DNA of 64,000 nt from Bradyrhizobium sp. NP1. GTDB lineage: Bacteria; Pseudomonadota; Alphaproteobacteria; Rhizobiales; Xanthobacteraceae. Positions within the stretch are counted from its first letter, which is position 1. Each line of letters opens with the position of its first letter. This document shows positions 7,197 to 15,533 of the stretch, in pieces. The translations under genes and the position numbers were made by a program. The notes beneath the pieces were generated by a model. It saw only the letters and a program-made list of their open reading frames with translations. It was not told the DNA's origin and made no database searches. The stretch is taken from assembly GCF_030378205.1 (NCBI RefSeq), contig NZ_CP127385.1, positions 3,202,001-3,266,000 on the forward strand. The letters run 5' to 3'.

Positions 7197-9329
7197 ATGG
7201 GTAGGATGCGTCGAGCGTTGCAGCAGCGCCTGCCGGTTGCGGCGGGAGCCGCGACGCTGGCCGTGTTTCTGGCGGCAGCTAACCTGCTTCCCAAGACCAT
7301 AAGCGAGGTGCTGCGCGACGGCGCCTTCGACATCATGCTCGCCGGCGACCAACCGCTGCGTAGACCCGTGGTATCCGACCTCAAGGTGATCGTTGTCGAC
7401 ATCGATCGTGCGTCAATCGATGCGCTGGGCACCTGGCCGTGGCCGCGGGAGACAATGGCACGGCTCGTCGAGGCGGTGGCGGCCGGGCGGCCCGCTGCTA
7501 TCGCGATCGATGTGCTGTTCGCCGAGCCCGACGACCGTTCGCAAGCTGCGCTCGCCCGCCGGCTCGGATTGGTGACCGGCCGCGCCGAGATCAGTACGCT
7601 GGGTGAAAGCCTGCCGGACGGCGACAAGCGGCTGGCGCGAGCGATCAGCAGCATCCCCGTCGCGCTCGGCTTTGTGCTCGATCCCGATCGCGACGGCGCA
7701 TTGCCGGGTGCCGCAATCGTAAGCCGCGGGTCCCTACCGTTCGACGATTTATGGCAGGCCGCGGGCGCGATCGGGCCGACGCGGCCGCTGGCCGCCGCGG
7801 CGAGCGGCCTCGGTACGCTCTCATTACCTGGCAGCGCCGATGGGGCCATCCGCCAGATTCCGGTCTTCGTCGCCGCCGCTCGTGTCCTGATGCCGGGTCT
7901 CGCTGCCGAGGCGCTGCGCCTCGCATCGGGTGCCGCGAGCTATCTCATTGAAGGAGAGCCCCCGACGCTGGTGGTCGGCAGCAGGCGAGTTGCACTGTCG
8001 CGCGATGGCCTGCTCCGGCTCGTGCCGGCGACGCCTTGGCGTCGCGTCGCCCGCACACTATCCGCGGTCGATGTCCTCGAGGGACGGGCCGACGGCGGCA
8101 GGTTGGCGGGCGCACTGGTGCTGCTTGGCGGTTCCGCGCCAGAGCTCGGCGGCTTGCGCAAAACACCTGCGGATCCGCTGACGCCGTCGGTGCAGATCCA
8201 GGCCGATGCGGTCGAGCAGATGGTCGCTGGCCGCGTGCCGCGCACGCTGGCTGGCGCGGCCATCGTACAGCCGCTCACGGTCCTGGTGATTGGGGTGCTT
8301 GCCGTCGTGTTAGGCGCTGCCTTGTCGCCGGTTACTGGCAGCGCAATCTTGACCGCCGCGATCGCGCTGCTCTGGATCGCCGCAATCGCCGTGTCGGGTC
8401 TCACGGATCGCCTCGTCGATCCGCTGACCCCCTCGATCGCGGCCATGCTGGTGTTCACCGTGACGGCCGGTACCGCCTACTCGTTGACGCGCCGGCGGGA
8501 GGCGTTCGTGCGCCATCGGCTCGAACAGCATCTCGCGCCGGCGGTCGTCCGCCGCATCGTCGAACAACCGGATCTGGTCAAGCTCACTGGGGAGCGGCGC
8601 GAGGTCACCTCGCTCTTCACTGACATCGAGGGTTTCACCGCGACGATGCATCGCGCCGGCCCCGAGGAGCTGGTTGCAACGCTCGACCAATATTTCGAGG
8701 GCGTCGCCGGCATCGTGATCAAGCATGGCGGCATGATCGATAAGATCGTCGGAGACGGCGTGCATGCTCTCTTTAATGCACCCCTCGACCTTGAGGATCA
8801 TCCACAACGCGCCGTCGAATGCGCGATCGCCATTCAGGCGTGGAGCGAGGGCTTTCGCCGCCGCGCCCCCGCCGTCGCAATGGAGCTGGGCCGCACCCGC
8901 ATCGGGATCGAGACCGGGCCCGCCGTCGTCGGCGACGTCGGCATTCAATCCAAGCTCGACTACACCGCTCACGGCGATGCCGTCAACATGGCGGCGCGGC
9001 TCGAAGCTTGCAACAAGGAGCTCGGTACGGCGATCTGTGTCGGGCCAGGTGCAGCTGCGCGATGTGACGCCGCGCTGCTGCGCCCGCTTGGGCAGCTGGC
9101 GGTCCGCGGGCGCGCGGAGCCGATCACTGTCTTTGAACCGTGGCCGAGCGACGCGCCGTCCGCCTGGCGCGAAGCATATCTGGCGGCCTACGCCATACTC
9201 GACCGTGATGCGACCCACGCCGCCATGCTGTTGCAAAAGCTGATGGCCGAGCGTCCCGTGGACCTGGCAGTGCGCCGGCTCGCCGAGCGATTGCCCTCGA
9301 TACGGAAGTCCAGTCTGCCGCCGGCATGA
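7197..9329 (+). CDS. CHASE2-domain adenylate/guanylate cyclase
   Basis: 710-residue membrane protein predicted to make a cyclic nucleotide in response to a periplasmic signal. One membrane helix near residues 12-30 is followed by a CHASE2 sensor (VVDIDRASIDALGTWPWPRE and AIAIDVLFAEPD are typical), three helices near 345-425, and a class III cyclase domain from about 465. The metal-binding Asp residues are in LFTDIEGFT (D476) and GDGVHALFN (D520), and the Asn/Arg pair lies in DAVNMAARLE. LDYTAHGD occupies the base-selecting region, so ATP versus GTP is uncertain. ATG 7197 is one of two close starts (also 7206). FecR plus CHASE2-cyclase is a recurrent pairing. Confidence 0.95.
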   Translation: MGRMRRALQQRLPVAAGAATLAVFLAAANLLPKTISEVLRDGAFDIMLAGDQPLRRPVVSDLKVIVVDIDRASIDALGTWPWPRETMARLVEAVAAGRPAAIAIDVLFAEPDDRSQAALARRLGLVTGRAEISTLGESLPDGDKRLARAISSIPVALGFVLDPDRDGALPGAAIVSRGSLPFDDLWQAAGAIGPTRPLAAAASGLGTLSLPGSADGAIRQIPVFVAAARVLMPGLAAEALRLASGAASYLIEGEPPTLVVGSRRVALSRDGLLRLVPATPWRRVARTLSAVDVLEGRADGGRLAGALVLLGGSAPELGGLRKTPADPLTPSVQIQADAVEQMVAGRVPRTLAGAAIVQPLTVLVIGVLAVVLGAALSPVTGSAILTAAIALLWIAAIAVSGLTDRLVDPLTPSIAAMLVFTVTAGTAYSLTRRREAFVRHRLEQHLAPAVVRRIVEQPDLVKLTGERREVTSLFTDIEGFTATMHRAGPEELVATLDQYFEGVAGIVIKHGGMIDKIVGDGVHALFNAPLDLEDHPQRAVECAIAIQAWSEGFRRRAPAVAMELGRTRIGIETGPAVVGDVGIQSKLDYTAHGDAVNMAARLEACNKELGTAICVGPGAAARCDAALLRPLGQLAVRGRAEPITVFEPWPSDAPSAWREAYLAAYAILDRDATHAAMLLQKLMAERPVDLAVRRLAERLPSIRKSSLPPA

Positions 9330-9361
9330 CAGGCGGCGCTATGCCGGACCGCGCACGGATC

Positions 9362-9709
9362 TCACTTGACCTTTTCGGCGTCCGAGCTGTTGGCTGGCTT
9401 TCCGGTCAACGGCTCACCCTTCCGATAGGCCGCCTTCTCGTAGCGGTTGCCGTTCTTCGTGATTTTAGTGGTCCACCCGGTGTTCCAGGTGATCACAGCG
9501 GCATTGCCCTCTTCCTTCCAGCTGCCTGTCATTCCCTCCCCTCGGGTTGCCTTGGCTGCCCCACCGCCCGATAGGGTTATCTCGAACTGTTTCCCGGCCG
9601 TGTCCTTGACTTTCCACACGCCCTCAAAGTCGCTGGCCGCAAAGCTAGCCAAGCTCATCGTCCCGATCAGCCAAGCTGCCATAACGGTCACAATCCCTGT
9701 TCGTTTCAT
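9362..9709 (-). CDS. Small exported protein of unknown function
   Basis: 115 residues with a clear signal peptide (MKRTGIVTVMAAWLIGTMSLASFAAS). The mature part reads DFEGVWKVKDTAGKQFEITLSGGGAAKATRGEGMTGSW, then EEGNAAVITWNTGWTTKI and YEKAAYRKGEPL. The alternating strands recall a small lipocalin-like or streptavidin-like barrel that binds or displays something in the periplasm, but that is inference. GAGAGGAAG precedes the start at good spacing. It converges on the cyclase gene with only 32 bases between stops and is probably unrelated to it. Confidence 0.7.
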   Translation of the reverse strand: MKRTGIVTVMAAWLIGTMSLASFAASDFEGVWKVKDTAGKQFEITLSGGGAAKATRGEGMTGSWKEEGNAAVITWNTGWTTKITKNGNRYEKAAYRKGEPLTGKPANSSDAEKVK

Positions 9710-9853
9710 GACGTCTTCCTCTCAAAAACAACGCCACCATGGAAACTATTTCATTGATGGAAGGGTTCCGCCGGACGTCTCCTGCAGCCTCTTTGGGTCA
9801 AATCAGACGCCAGCGGCTTTCTCACGAAGGCAGAGACGTCGCGGGCGAAAGGG

Positions 9854-10009
9854 CTACCCGCCTGTGAGATGGTCCTCGATATTATTGGCGACCCCGTCAC
9901 ACACGGACGCCAGCTCAAGCATCTCGTTTTTAATGACAGGATCGTCAGTCTGCTCGGCAAGTTGCCGATACTTGGCTGCTTGGTCCAGGAGATAGTCAGC
10001 CCAATCCAT
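9854..10009 (-). CDS. Small helical protein, conserved type
   Basis: 51 residues starting MDWADYLLDQAAKYRQLAEQ, then TDDPVIKNEMLELASVCDGVANNIEDHLTGG: a predicted helical hairpin. Short proteins with the pattern MDW-x-D-Y..AAKYRQLAE..D are, to my knowledge, common and often multicopy in Bradyrhizobium. The ATG at 10009 is chosen because it opens that pattern; no strong ribosome site is seen and an earlier in-frame ATG exists at 10078. Function unknown. Confidence 0.55.
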   Translation of the reverse strand: MDWADYLLDQAAKYRQLAEQTDDPVIKNEMLELASVCDGVANNIEDHLTGG

Positions 10010-10544
10010 GTCGCACAATCCAATGAGCCGGGGTCGTGACAGCGAACGCATGGCCAAAGGTGGTTCGTGTCCGCTCAAAGCACGACAATATCAGAGCGGC
10101 CTAGTCCAAGGAGGAGAAATCAAAATGCGCCGGGCGGCCTATGGCGATGGCCTCGCAATACGACTTACGCCGATCGGAGGGGCGCCAGCGCGCGAGTTCC
10201 GCTCGCCCTACGCAGCCGAGACCAGCCAGTCCGCTTATCGGAGTAGACCGGAAGTGACGAGCGCACGGTTAGAACGACGCGATTGACCCTTATGAGACAT
10301 GGGCGAAAGAACCAACACGCCAACGTTCTGTCGTCATTTCGGAAAATATGTATTTCCTGGGGCTCACGGCCAACCGTCGAGTGGAACGAGACGGACTACG
10401 ACGTGGTGGGCGAGGGCGCGCCGGTTGGCGGGATATCGACTATGTCGGGAGCGAATTTTAGTTTAGATTGATGGCCGCGGGCGCGATTATTCGGCAGCCT
10501 GAAACGACTCTGCATGCGCTCCGTGATTGATCAGGAGAACAGTC
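10010..10544. other. Intergenic stretch, only a doubtful short frame
   Basis: About 535 bases. A 53-codon frame from ATG 10125 has a strong AAGGAGGAG before it, but the translation shows no pattern I recognise. Otherwise empty. The ribosome site CAGGAGA near 10532 belongs to the catalase-like gene. Confidence 0.5.
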
Positions 10545-11540
10545 ATGCGATCGTTTCAAAGAGTTGCGGCGAGCATCGCATTCTCGGCGCTGATGGCGGC
10601 AGGCGCGACCTGCGCCCGTGCCGAAGACGCTCCGCTCGGCGTTCGGCTGGTCGATCAAATGAACGCGCTTTACGGCGCGCATCCGGGCGTTCGAGCGAAC
10701 CACACCAAGGGCGCCGTGTTCGAAGGCATGTTCACGCCGGCGCAAGGCGCCGATGCGCTCAGCTCGGCTGTCTTTCTTAAAGGTGCACCCACGCCGCTGA
10801 TTATTCGTTTTTCCAATGCGGGCGGCGTGGCGGACGCGCCCGACACCCACCCTTCGACCGACCGTGTCCGCGGCATGGCGATCAAGTTCCGTCTCTCGGA
10901 TCGGAGCGAGGCCGACATCATCTGCATATCGGCAAACGGGTTTCCGGTGGCGACCGGCGAGGATTTTCTGGCTCTGCTCCAGGCGGTCGGCGCAAGCGGT
11001 CCCGACGTGCCCAAGCCGACGCCGGTCGATAAATTCTTGTCGACCCACCCGGCCGCACTCGCTTTTGTGACGGCGCCGCGGCCTGTGGCGGTCAGCTACG
11101 GCACGCAGCCGTTCTTCGGCGTCAACGCGTTCAAGTTTACCAATGCGCAAGGAACAAGCAAGTTCGGCCGCTACCGCATCGTGCCCGAGAGCGGGCCCGC
11201 CTATGTGAGCGACGAGGAGGCCGCGAAGCGTCCTCCGAATGCACTAGCCGACAATCTGCGGGCATCGCTCGAAAAAGGACCAGTCAAGTTCCGCCTCCTG
11301 GTGCAGGTTGCCGCCGCCGATGATTCGATCACGGATGCCACGAAGGTCTGGCCGGACAGCCGGCCGACGGTGGAGCTCGGCGAAATCGCGGTCATCAAAG
11401 CGTTGGACACGAAGAAAGTCGTGAACGAGTTGCTGTTCTTGCCAACCAACGTGACGAGCGGCATTGACCCCTCGGATGACCCGATCATCAACACGCGCAC
11501 CGAGGCCTACGCGGAATCGTTCGGCCGCCGTACCAAATAG
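10545..11540 (+). CDS. Catalase-family periplasmic heme peroxidase (SrpA-like)
   Basis: 331 residues with a signal peptide ending ATCARAED. It is shorter than a true catalase but keeps the fold signatures: NHTKG (distal His), GMFTPAQGADALSSAVFLKG, TPLIIRFSNAGG, RVRGMAIKFRL, then PFFGVNAF and FGRYRIVPE (proximal Tyr region). Such SrpA-like proteins are thought to use peroxide for organic oxidations rather than to dismutate it, in the periplasm. ATG 10545 is set by CAGGAGA and by the start of the signal peptide. It stands alone between spacers. Confidence 0.9.
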   Translation: MRSFQRVAASIAFSALMAAGATCARAEDAPLGVRLVDQMNALYGAHPGVRANHTKGAVFEGMFTPAQGADALSSAVFLKGAPTPLIIRFSNAGGVADAPDTHPSTDRVRGMAIKFRLSDRSEADIICISANGFPVATGEDFLALLQAVGASGPDVPKPTPVDKFLSTHPAALAFVTAPRPVAVSYGTQPFFGVNAFKFTNAQGTSKFGRYRIVPESGPAYVSDEEAAKRPPNALADNLRASLEKGPVKFRLLVQVAAADDSITDATKVWPDSRPTVELGEIAVIKALDTKKVVNELLFLPTNVTSGIDPSDDPIINTRTEAYAESFGRRTK

Positions 11541-11901
11541 ATCGTCCGCCTGAGACACACGTCCCTTCGTCTCTTTCTGGATGGTCAATGGCTGCAGATC
11601 GGTGAGCCGGAGCCAGTTGCAAGGGGGATGCTTTCATGACGCGCATCGATGCAAACGGGATGATCTCGCGCGGAAAGTCGGAATAGCGCTCACGCCGAGT
11701 CCGACACGTTCACGCCCGATGGGAGCGGCGCCAACTGCGGGTACGCGTGCCATACGATAGGGGCGGCAAAAGATTGCATTTTCACGGCGTACCCAAAGAG
11801 GTAAACGGAGACGATGTCCGCCTTTGGCACGGGTCGGAAGCGGCAGGTGCGACTCTCCAAAGATCAGCAGTCGGTCGACAACACAGCACGCGGAGACGGC
11901 A
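11541..11901. other. Intergenic stretch without a gene
   Basis: About 360 bases; the frames open here on the minus strand are antisense or low complexity. Nothing supportable was seen apart from the ribosome site CGGAGA just before 11902. Confidence 0.55.
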
Positions 11902-12309
11902 ATGCTGAGGGACGACAACGGTAATGGAGGCGGTCGGCCGAGCACACCCCGTAACGTGCTTGGAGCGCGGCTCGAAGTCTGCTCGATAAGCCCAATGACG
12001 GGGTTCTTTCGAGACGGCTGCTGCGACACTGGGCGAGAGGACATCGGTAGCCACACGGTCTGCGCCGTCATGACCGCCGAGTTTCTCGAGTTTTCCAAAT
12101 CCCGCGGCAACGATCTTTCGACACCGATGCCGGAATTCGGCTTTCGCGGTCTGAAACCCGGCGACCGTTGGTGCCTCTGTGCTCCGCGTTGGCAAGAAGC
12201 ACTCGAGGCGGGCCAGGCGCCCCGCGTGGTCTTGCGCGCCACTCACGAAGGCGCTCTGGGCCACTGCTCGCTCGCCGATCTCAAGCGCCTCGCAGTGGAC
12301 CTAGCCTGA
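11902..12309 (+). CDS. DUF2237 family protein
   Basis: 135 residues matching the DUF2237 family almost end to end: NVLGARLEVCSISPMTGFFRDGCC, then GSHTVCAVMTAEFLEFSKSRGNDL, GFRGLKPGDRWCLCAPRWQEALEAG and RATHEGAL. The family is small, cytoplasmic and cysteine-rich (here CSIS, DGCC and WCLC), and its function is unknown; several of the cysteines are strictly conserved and may bind metal. The frame is open upstream to 11824, but the ATG at 11902 with GGAGA fits the family start. Followed 160 bases later by the GcrA-like gene in the same direction. Confidence 0.85.
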   Translation: MLRDDNGNGGGRPSTPRNVLGARLEVCSISPMTGFFRDGCCDTGREDIGSHTVCAVMTAEFLEFSKSRGNDLSTPMPEFGFRGLKPGDRWCLCAPRWQEALEAGQAPRVVLRATHEGALGHCSLADLKRLAVDLA

Positions 12310-12468
12310 CTCCTGCACTTGCCGACGAGGTGATCGGATAGGTGCGCCGATGTCGGCTCCTGGCGCGCGATGTCCGACTTGAGTCTGGGATGCGCACCGA
12401 AGCGGACGTCGGCCTCGGCGACCGGCACGCCTAGCCTGTAGTTGGCAGTCGGCGTATAAGAATCTCCC

Positions 12469-12792
12469 ATGGGTTGGGATGCGGAAGACGTAGCACTGCT
12501 CAAAAAGCTCTGGGTCGTAGGACAGAGCGCCGCGCAGATCGCGCGCCGTCTCGGGTATAGCCGTAACGCGGTCTCCGCCAAGCTAAATCGTTTGGGCCTG
12601 AAGCGCGGTCGCAAGCCGCCAACAGCAAAACCCAAGATACGGCCGGTTCCGAAGCGAAGGCCAGTGTTGTTGGCTGCCTGTGTCCGCCCGGTGGCAAAGG
12701 TGGTGTCTTCGCGGAAGCTGAGGCAGCGTAAGGAATTCACCAAGCGCCAGCTTTACGCCATGCTAGCTGAAGCGGTCAGGAATACGGGCTGA
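12469..12792 (+). CDS. Short GcrA-like DNA-binding protein
   Basis: 107 residues. The first 45 (MGWDAEDVALLKKLWVVGQS, then AAQIARRLGYSRNAVSAKLNRLGL) form the GcrA-type helix-turn-helix; GcrA normally reads W-T-x-E..LLKKLW..G.SASQIA..L. In alphaproteobacteria GcrA works with sigma-70 RNA polymerase at CcrM-methylated promoters. The remainder is a basic linker (KPPTAKPKIRPVPKRRP) and a short tail ending FTKRQLYAMLAEAVRNTG. It is clearly shorter than canonical GcrA (about 170 residues) and lacks its usual C-terminal polymerase-binding region as far as I can see, so it is an accessory paralogue rather than the housekeeping copy. Confidence 0.75.
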   Translation: MGWDAEDVALLKKLWVVGQSAAQIARRLGYSRNAVSAKLNRLGLKRGRKPPTAKPKIRPVPKRRPVLLAACVRPVAKVVSSRKLRQRKEFTKRQLYAMLAEAVRNTG

Positions 12793-12828
12793 CGCTTACC
12801 TGCCGCCGAAAAACCGTTTGCCGCCGCG

Positions 12829-13080
12829 TCAATCAGTTGTCTCGGGAGAGCGCAAAAATAGCGGCGTTTCTTCGTCGTGGTCCAGTCCGCTAAGTGGCTC
12901 AATATCAGGCTGCGGAATTTTGTAGGACTTGCATTCCAAACGAGCCCATTTCAGTGCCTGAGAATAGTTCGGACAACGGAGAACCATTTCCTGGCCGCGA
13001 ACCAAAACTACGACATCGCAAGTCGGCGACGCTGGATCGTGTCGGATGAAAACCTGCGGGGAAGCGAACTTCTCAGTCAT
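12829..13080 (-). CDS. Hypothetical protein
   Basis: 83 residues: MTEKFASPQVFIRHDPASPT, then CDVVVLVRGQEMVLRCPNYSQALKWARLECKSYKIP and an acidic C-terminus with DIEPLSGLDHDEETPLF. The middle looks like a small alpha-beta unit (two strands, an amphipathic helix). No family recognised and no strong ribosome site; the regular hydrophobic pattern is the main support. Converges on the GcrA-like gene. Confidence 0.5.
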   Translation of the reverse strand: MTEKFASPQVFIRHDPASPTCDVVVLVRGQEMVLRCPNYSQALKWARLECKSYKIPQPDIEPLSGLDHDEETPLFLRSPETTD

Positions 13081-13299
13081 TTGCTAACGCCAAGCGCTAC
13101 GAACGTGCCGAGGCCACGGACCGGCATGAATGTGACCCGGTCACATTAAGCGCGCCCGCGCCCAGCTGCGTGATCCTGCGGCGCCGCGCTACAGGTACCG
13201 ATGGTTAGCCGCTGCCGTCAGGGGCCTACGGCAGCGACCCACCGCTGGGCCTAGGCCTTACGCTCGCCCGCGAATCCTCTGCCCGCTCCGGACTGCGCA

Positions 13300-14661
13300 C
13301 TAGGCCGCCACTTTGTGCGGCTCCGGAGGCGTCGCCGTTTCGACTAGGTTCGGGGACGTGTCCAATCCTTCCATATCCTTCGAGAACACCATCGCCTTGT
13401 TGTCGACGAACGCGCGCGGGTCGAATGAATCGTGGGCCATCACGCCATGAATCTTACGACGCTGCATGCCGATGTTGCCGGCGTCGTAAATCGGGAAGCA
13501 CAGGGCCTCACGCATATATTTCTCAAGCGGATGGCTCCTGTCATAGCTGTTGACGCCCATGATGCGCATGCACGTGTATACGACCTCGACACAGGTCTCT
13601 CCGCCGAAAATCTTCGACCAAGCGCCTGGGACATGGCCCTCGCTGTCATAGAGATCGAGGTATTGCGCCGATTTCCAGGAGAGATAGCGCGCAGCCTCGA
13701 TCTTCATAGCCACATCCGACAGCAGATAACCCACATGCTGATGTTGCATGATCGGTTGAGCACCACCTGCCGTGTGGCCCTTGGCCCATTCGAGGGTATA
13801 TTCGTAGGCAGCTCTGGCGACACCGACTGCGGCGATCGCCGCGACCGGGCCCGACCATGTGAAGGCCTTACTGATGACGAGGTCGCCGTTGCCTTTCGTG
13901 CCGGAAATAACGTTCTCTTCGGGCACGCGCACGTTGTCGAACACGAGTGAATTGTTCTGACACAGGCGATGGCCCATCGTGTCGATGACCTTCTCGACGC
14001 GGAAACCCGGCGCGCCTCTCGGCACGAGAATTGCGCTCAGACCCTCCTTGCCGCCCTTCGTTTTGTCCGTCCTGACGATGCATACGTTGACGTCGGCGCC
14101 CTGTTTGTCCCACCCGCCGGCATTGCACGGCCAGTATTTGCGTCCATTCAGCACGTACTCGCCGTTCACCAGTTCGGCGGTGAGACCGATGCCTATGGGC
14201 AACGGCTGCGGTGCATCGAAATTTGCGGTGCCGCCGGGACGGCCCGCTGCCTCGCTCACCACCCAGCCAGCAAGATACTCTCCCTTCGCATCCGTGCAGG
14301 CCGGCCGAAGCCACTTCTCCTTTTCGGCATCGGTGCCGAACCAGACGACGTTCATAAGGCCCAAACCATTAACCAGGAGCGTCGTCGCGAAGCCCGGGTC
14401 GACGGCGCAAATCTCCTCGGCGACCAGCTGGAGGTCGAGGTTACTGACGCTGCCACCACCGTACTCCTTGGGAAGGAATCCCATGGCGAACCCACGCTTG
14501 TAAGACTCGACGTAAGCCGGTTTGGTCTTGGCGAAGGCCTCATGCGGGTCGCGCGTTGCATCTGCATCGGGAACGAGCGGAGCGAGCACGTTCTGCGCGA
14601 AGTCACGGGCTGCCTCCCGCAACTCCTGCTGTTCTTTCGTCAGTCTGAAATCGATGGCCAT
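13300..14661 (-). CDS. Acyl-CoA dehydrogenase
   Basis: 453-residue flavoprotein oxidising an acyl-CoA at the alpha-beta bond. Family blocks are visible: MAIDFRLTKEQQELREAARDFAQ (N-terminal helical domain), FLPKEYGGGSVSNLDLQLVAEE, GWVVSEAAGRPGGTANF, GEYVLNGRKYWPCNAGG, GLSAILVPRGAPGFRVEKVIDTMGHR, LVFDNVRVPEENVI and the C-terminal helices with KIFGGETCVEVVYTCMRIMG. MAHDSFDPRAF lies near the end. GAGGAGG precedes the start. It is alone on its strand, with no electron-transfer flavoprotein or CoA ligase nearby, so the chain length cannot be inferred. The predicted active-site Glu was not placed with certainty. Confidence 0.95.
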   Translation of the reverse strand: MAIDFRLTKEQQELREAARDFAQNVLAPLVPDADATRDPHEAFAKTKPAYVESYKRGFAMGFLPKEYGGGSVSNLDLQLVAEEICAVDPGFATTLLVNGLGLMNVVWFGTDAEKEKWLRPACTDAKGEYLAGWVVSEAAGRPGGTANFDAPQPLPIGIGLTAELVNGEYVLNGRKYWPCNAGGWDKQGADVNVCIVRTDKTKGGKEGLSAILVPRGAPGFRVEKVIDTMGHRLCQNNSLVFDNVRVPEENVISGTKGNGDLVISKAFTWSGPVAAIAAVGVARAAYEYTLEWAKGHTAGGAQPIMQHQHVGYLLSDVAMKIEAARYLSWKSAQYLDLYDSEGHVPGAWSKIFGGETCVEVVYTCMRIMGVNSYDRSHPLEKYMREALCFPIYDAGNIGMQRRKIHGVMAHDSFDPRAFVDNKAMVFSKDMEGLDTSPNLVETATPPEPHKVAA

Positions 14662-14954
14662 TGCTGCGCCTCCTCAATGAGGGTCCGAGGGCAGCGCGTA
14701 AGTTCGACGCTCGGCGGTGCGCGCCCTTGCCGATGGCTCTCGCGCTCCCCCTTTTTAGTTAAGTTACCACGAACGGCGACGGTCGCGCTAGATGCAGATG
14801 CACCATGCGCCAGCCGATGGCCCGCTGCAGGCGTTGATTGATTTTCTGCGAACGAGCCTAAAGAGGAATGCGAAGTGCAGGAAGAAAAAGGCGCAAGAAC
14901 CTAGAGACCCTCAAGTCCAACCGGCGCGAAGAGCAGTCCAGCCAATTAACTTCT

Positions 14955-15110
14955 TTATTCACGAACTCCGCAACACTTTTGAACTGTTTCCTCGATCAAG
15001 TGCGGCGAAATCCCAAGCTCGGTAAATCCAGGCATCTCCGGCGATGCCACGGTGTCGATCTGCATGAGCTCCACCTGATTGCAAGTGAGGTGTGAGCCCG
15101 GAAGGCTTTC
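14955..15110 (-). pseudogene. Possible C-terminal fragment of an NDUFA9-like dehydrogenase
   Basis: One minus-strand frame reads NQVELMQIDTVASPEMPGF, then TELGISPHLIEETV, which resembles the last 40 residues of the NAD-binding complex-I NDUFA9-like proteins of Rhizobiales (pattern DQV.ML..DNVV....F..LG..P...E). Upstream the frame loses homology, with no start, and downstream it ends after CCGVRE. The match is from memory and short, so this is a weak call. The rest of 14662-15170 holds nothing else I can support. Confidence 0.3.
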
Positions 15111-15170
15111 GGAGACCCGTGACAGCGCGTGCCTCGTAGTCTTGCAGATTCTCTGATGAAGCGGCGTCGC

Positions 15171-15430
15171 CTAGGCCTCGGGCTGGCATTCGGCGCAGGT
15201 GTAGCCCATCGAATCCAGGACCGCGGTGATCGCGATGCCGGCGGCCTCGGGCGAAACGCCGGGTGGCGGATCTATGCTGGCGAATTTGAACGTACGCTCA
15301 CGGCGTGCGGATCCGCGCGGTCATGCTTCCAGCCGTGGTACTCGCACTCGCGAATCGCACCCGCCTCCAGCGGCACGGATGTCGCGCAGCCGCGCAGCGT
15401 CCGGATCGCAGGTCGATTTTCCTTCGTCAT
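15171..15430 (-). pseudogene. Small conserved-looking protein broken by one base
   Basis: From ATG 15430 the frame reads MTKENRPAIRTLRG, VPLEAGAIRECEYHGWKHDRADPHA and then stops. If one base is added near 15303 it continues RERTFKFASIDPPPG, then SPEAAGIAITAVLDSMGYTCAECQPEA to a stop at 15171. The joined 87-residue protein is smooth and well-patterned, ending with a CAEC motif. A one-base deletion is therefore the simplest reading, either real decay or a sequence error. I recognise no named family. It lies 100 bases downstream of the helicase, which has a lesion of the same kind. Confidence 0.6.
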
Positions 15431-15533
15431 CAGCATCCTGAAGGCTCCTGCAATACGGAATCCTTTGGCCTTTTGAGTAGTTCCCGTTGCGATGACGGGA
15501 CAGGGATTCGAGAACGTGGTGGGCGGAAGAGGT

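Noticed and set aside
8310..9236. Long frame antisense to the cyclase
   Set aside because: Shadow of a GC-rich gene; the plus-strand frame carries all motifs.
10125..10286. 53-codon frame with a strong AAGGAGGAG
   Set aside because: Good ribosome site but no protein-like pattern; noted in the spacer entry only.
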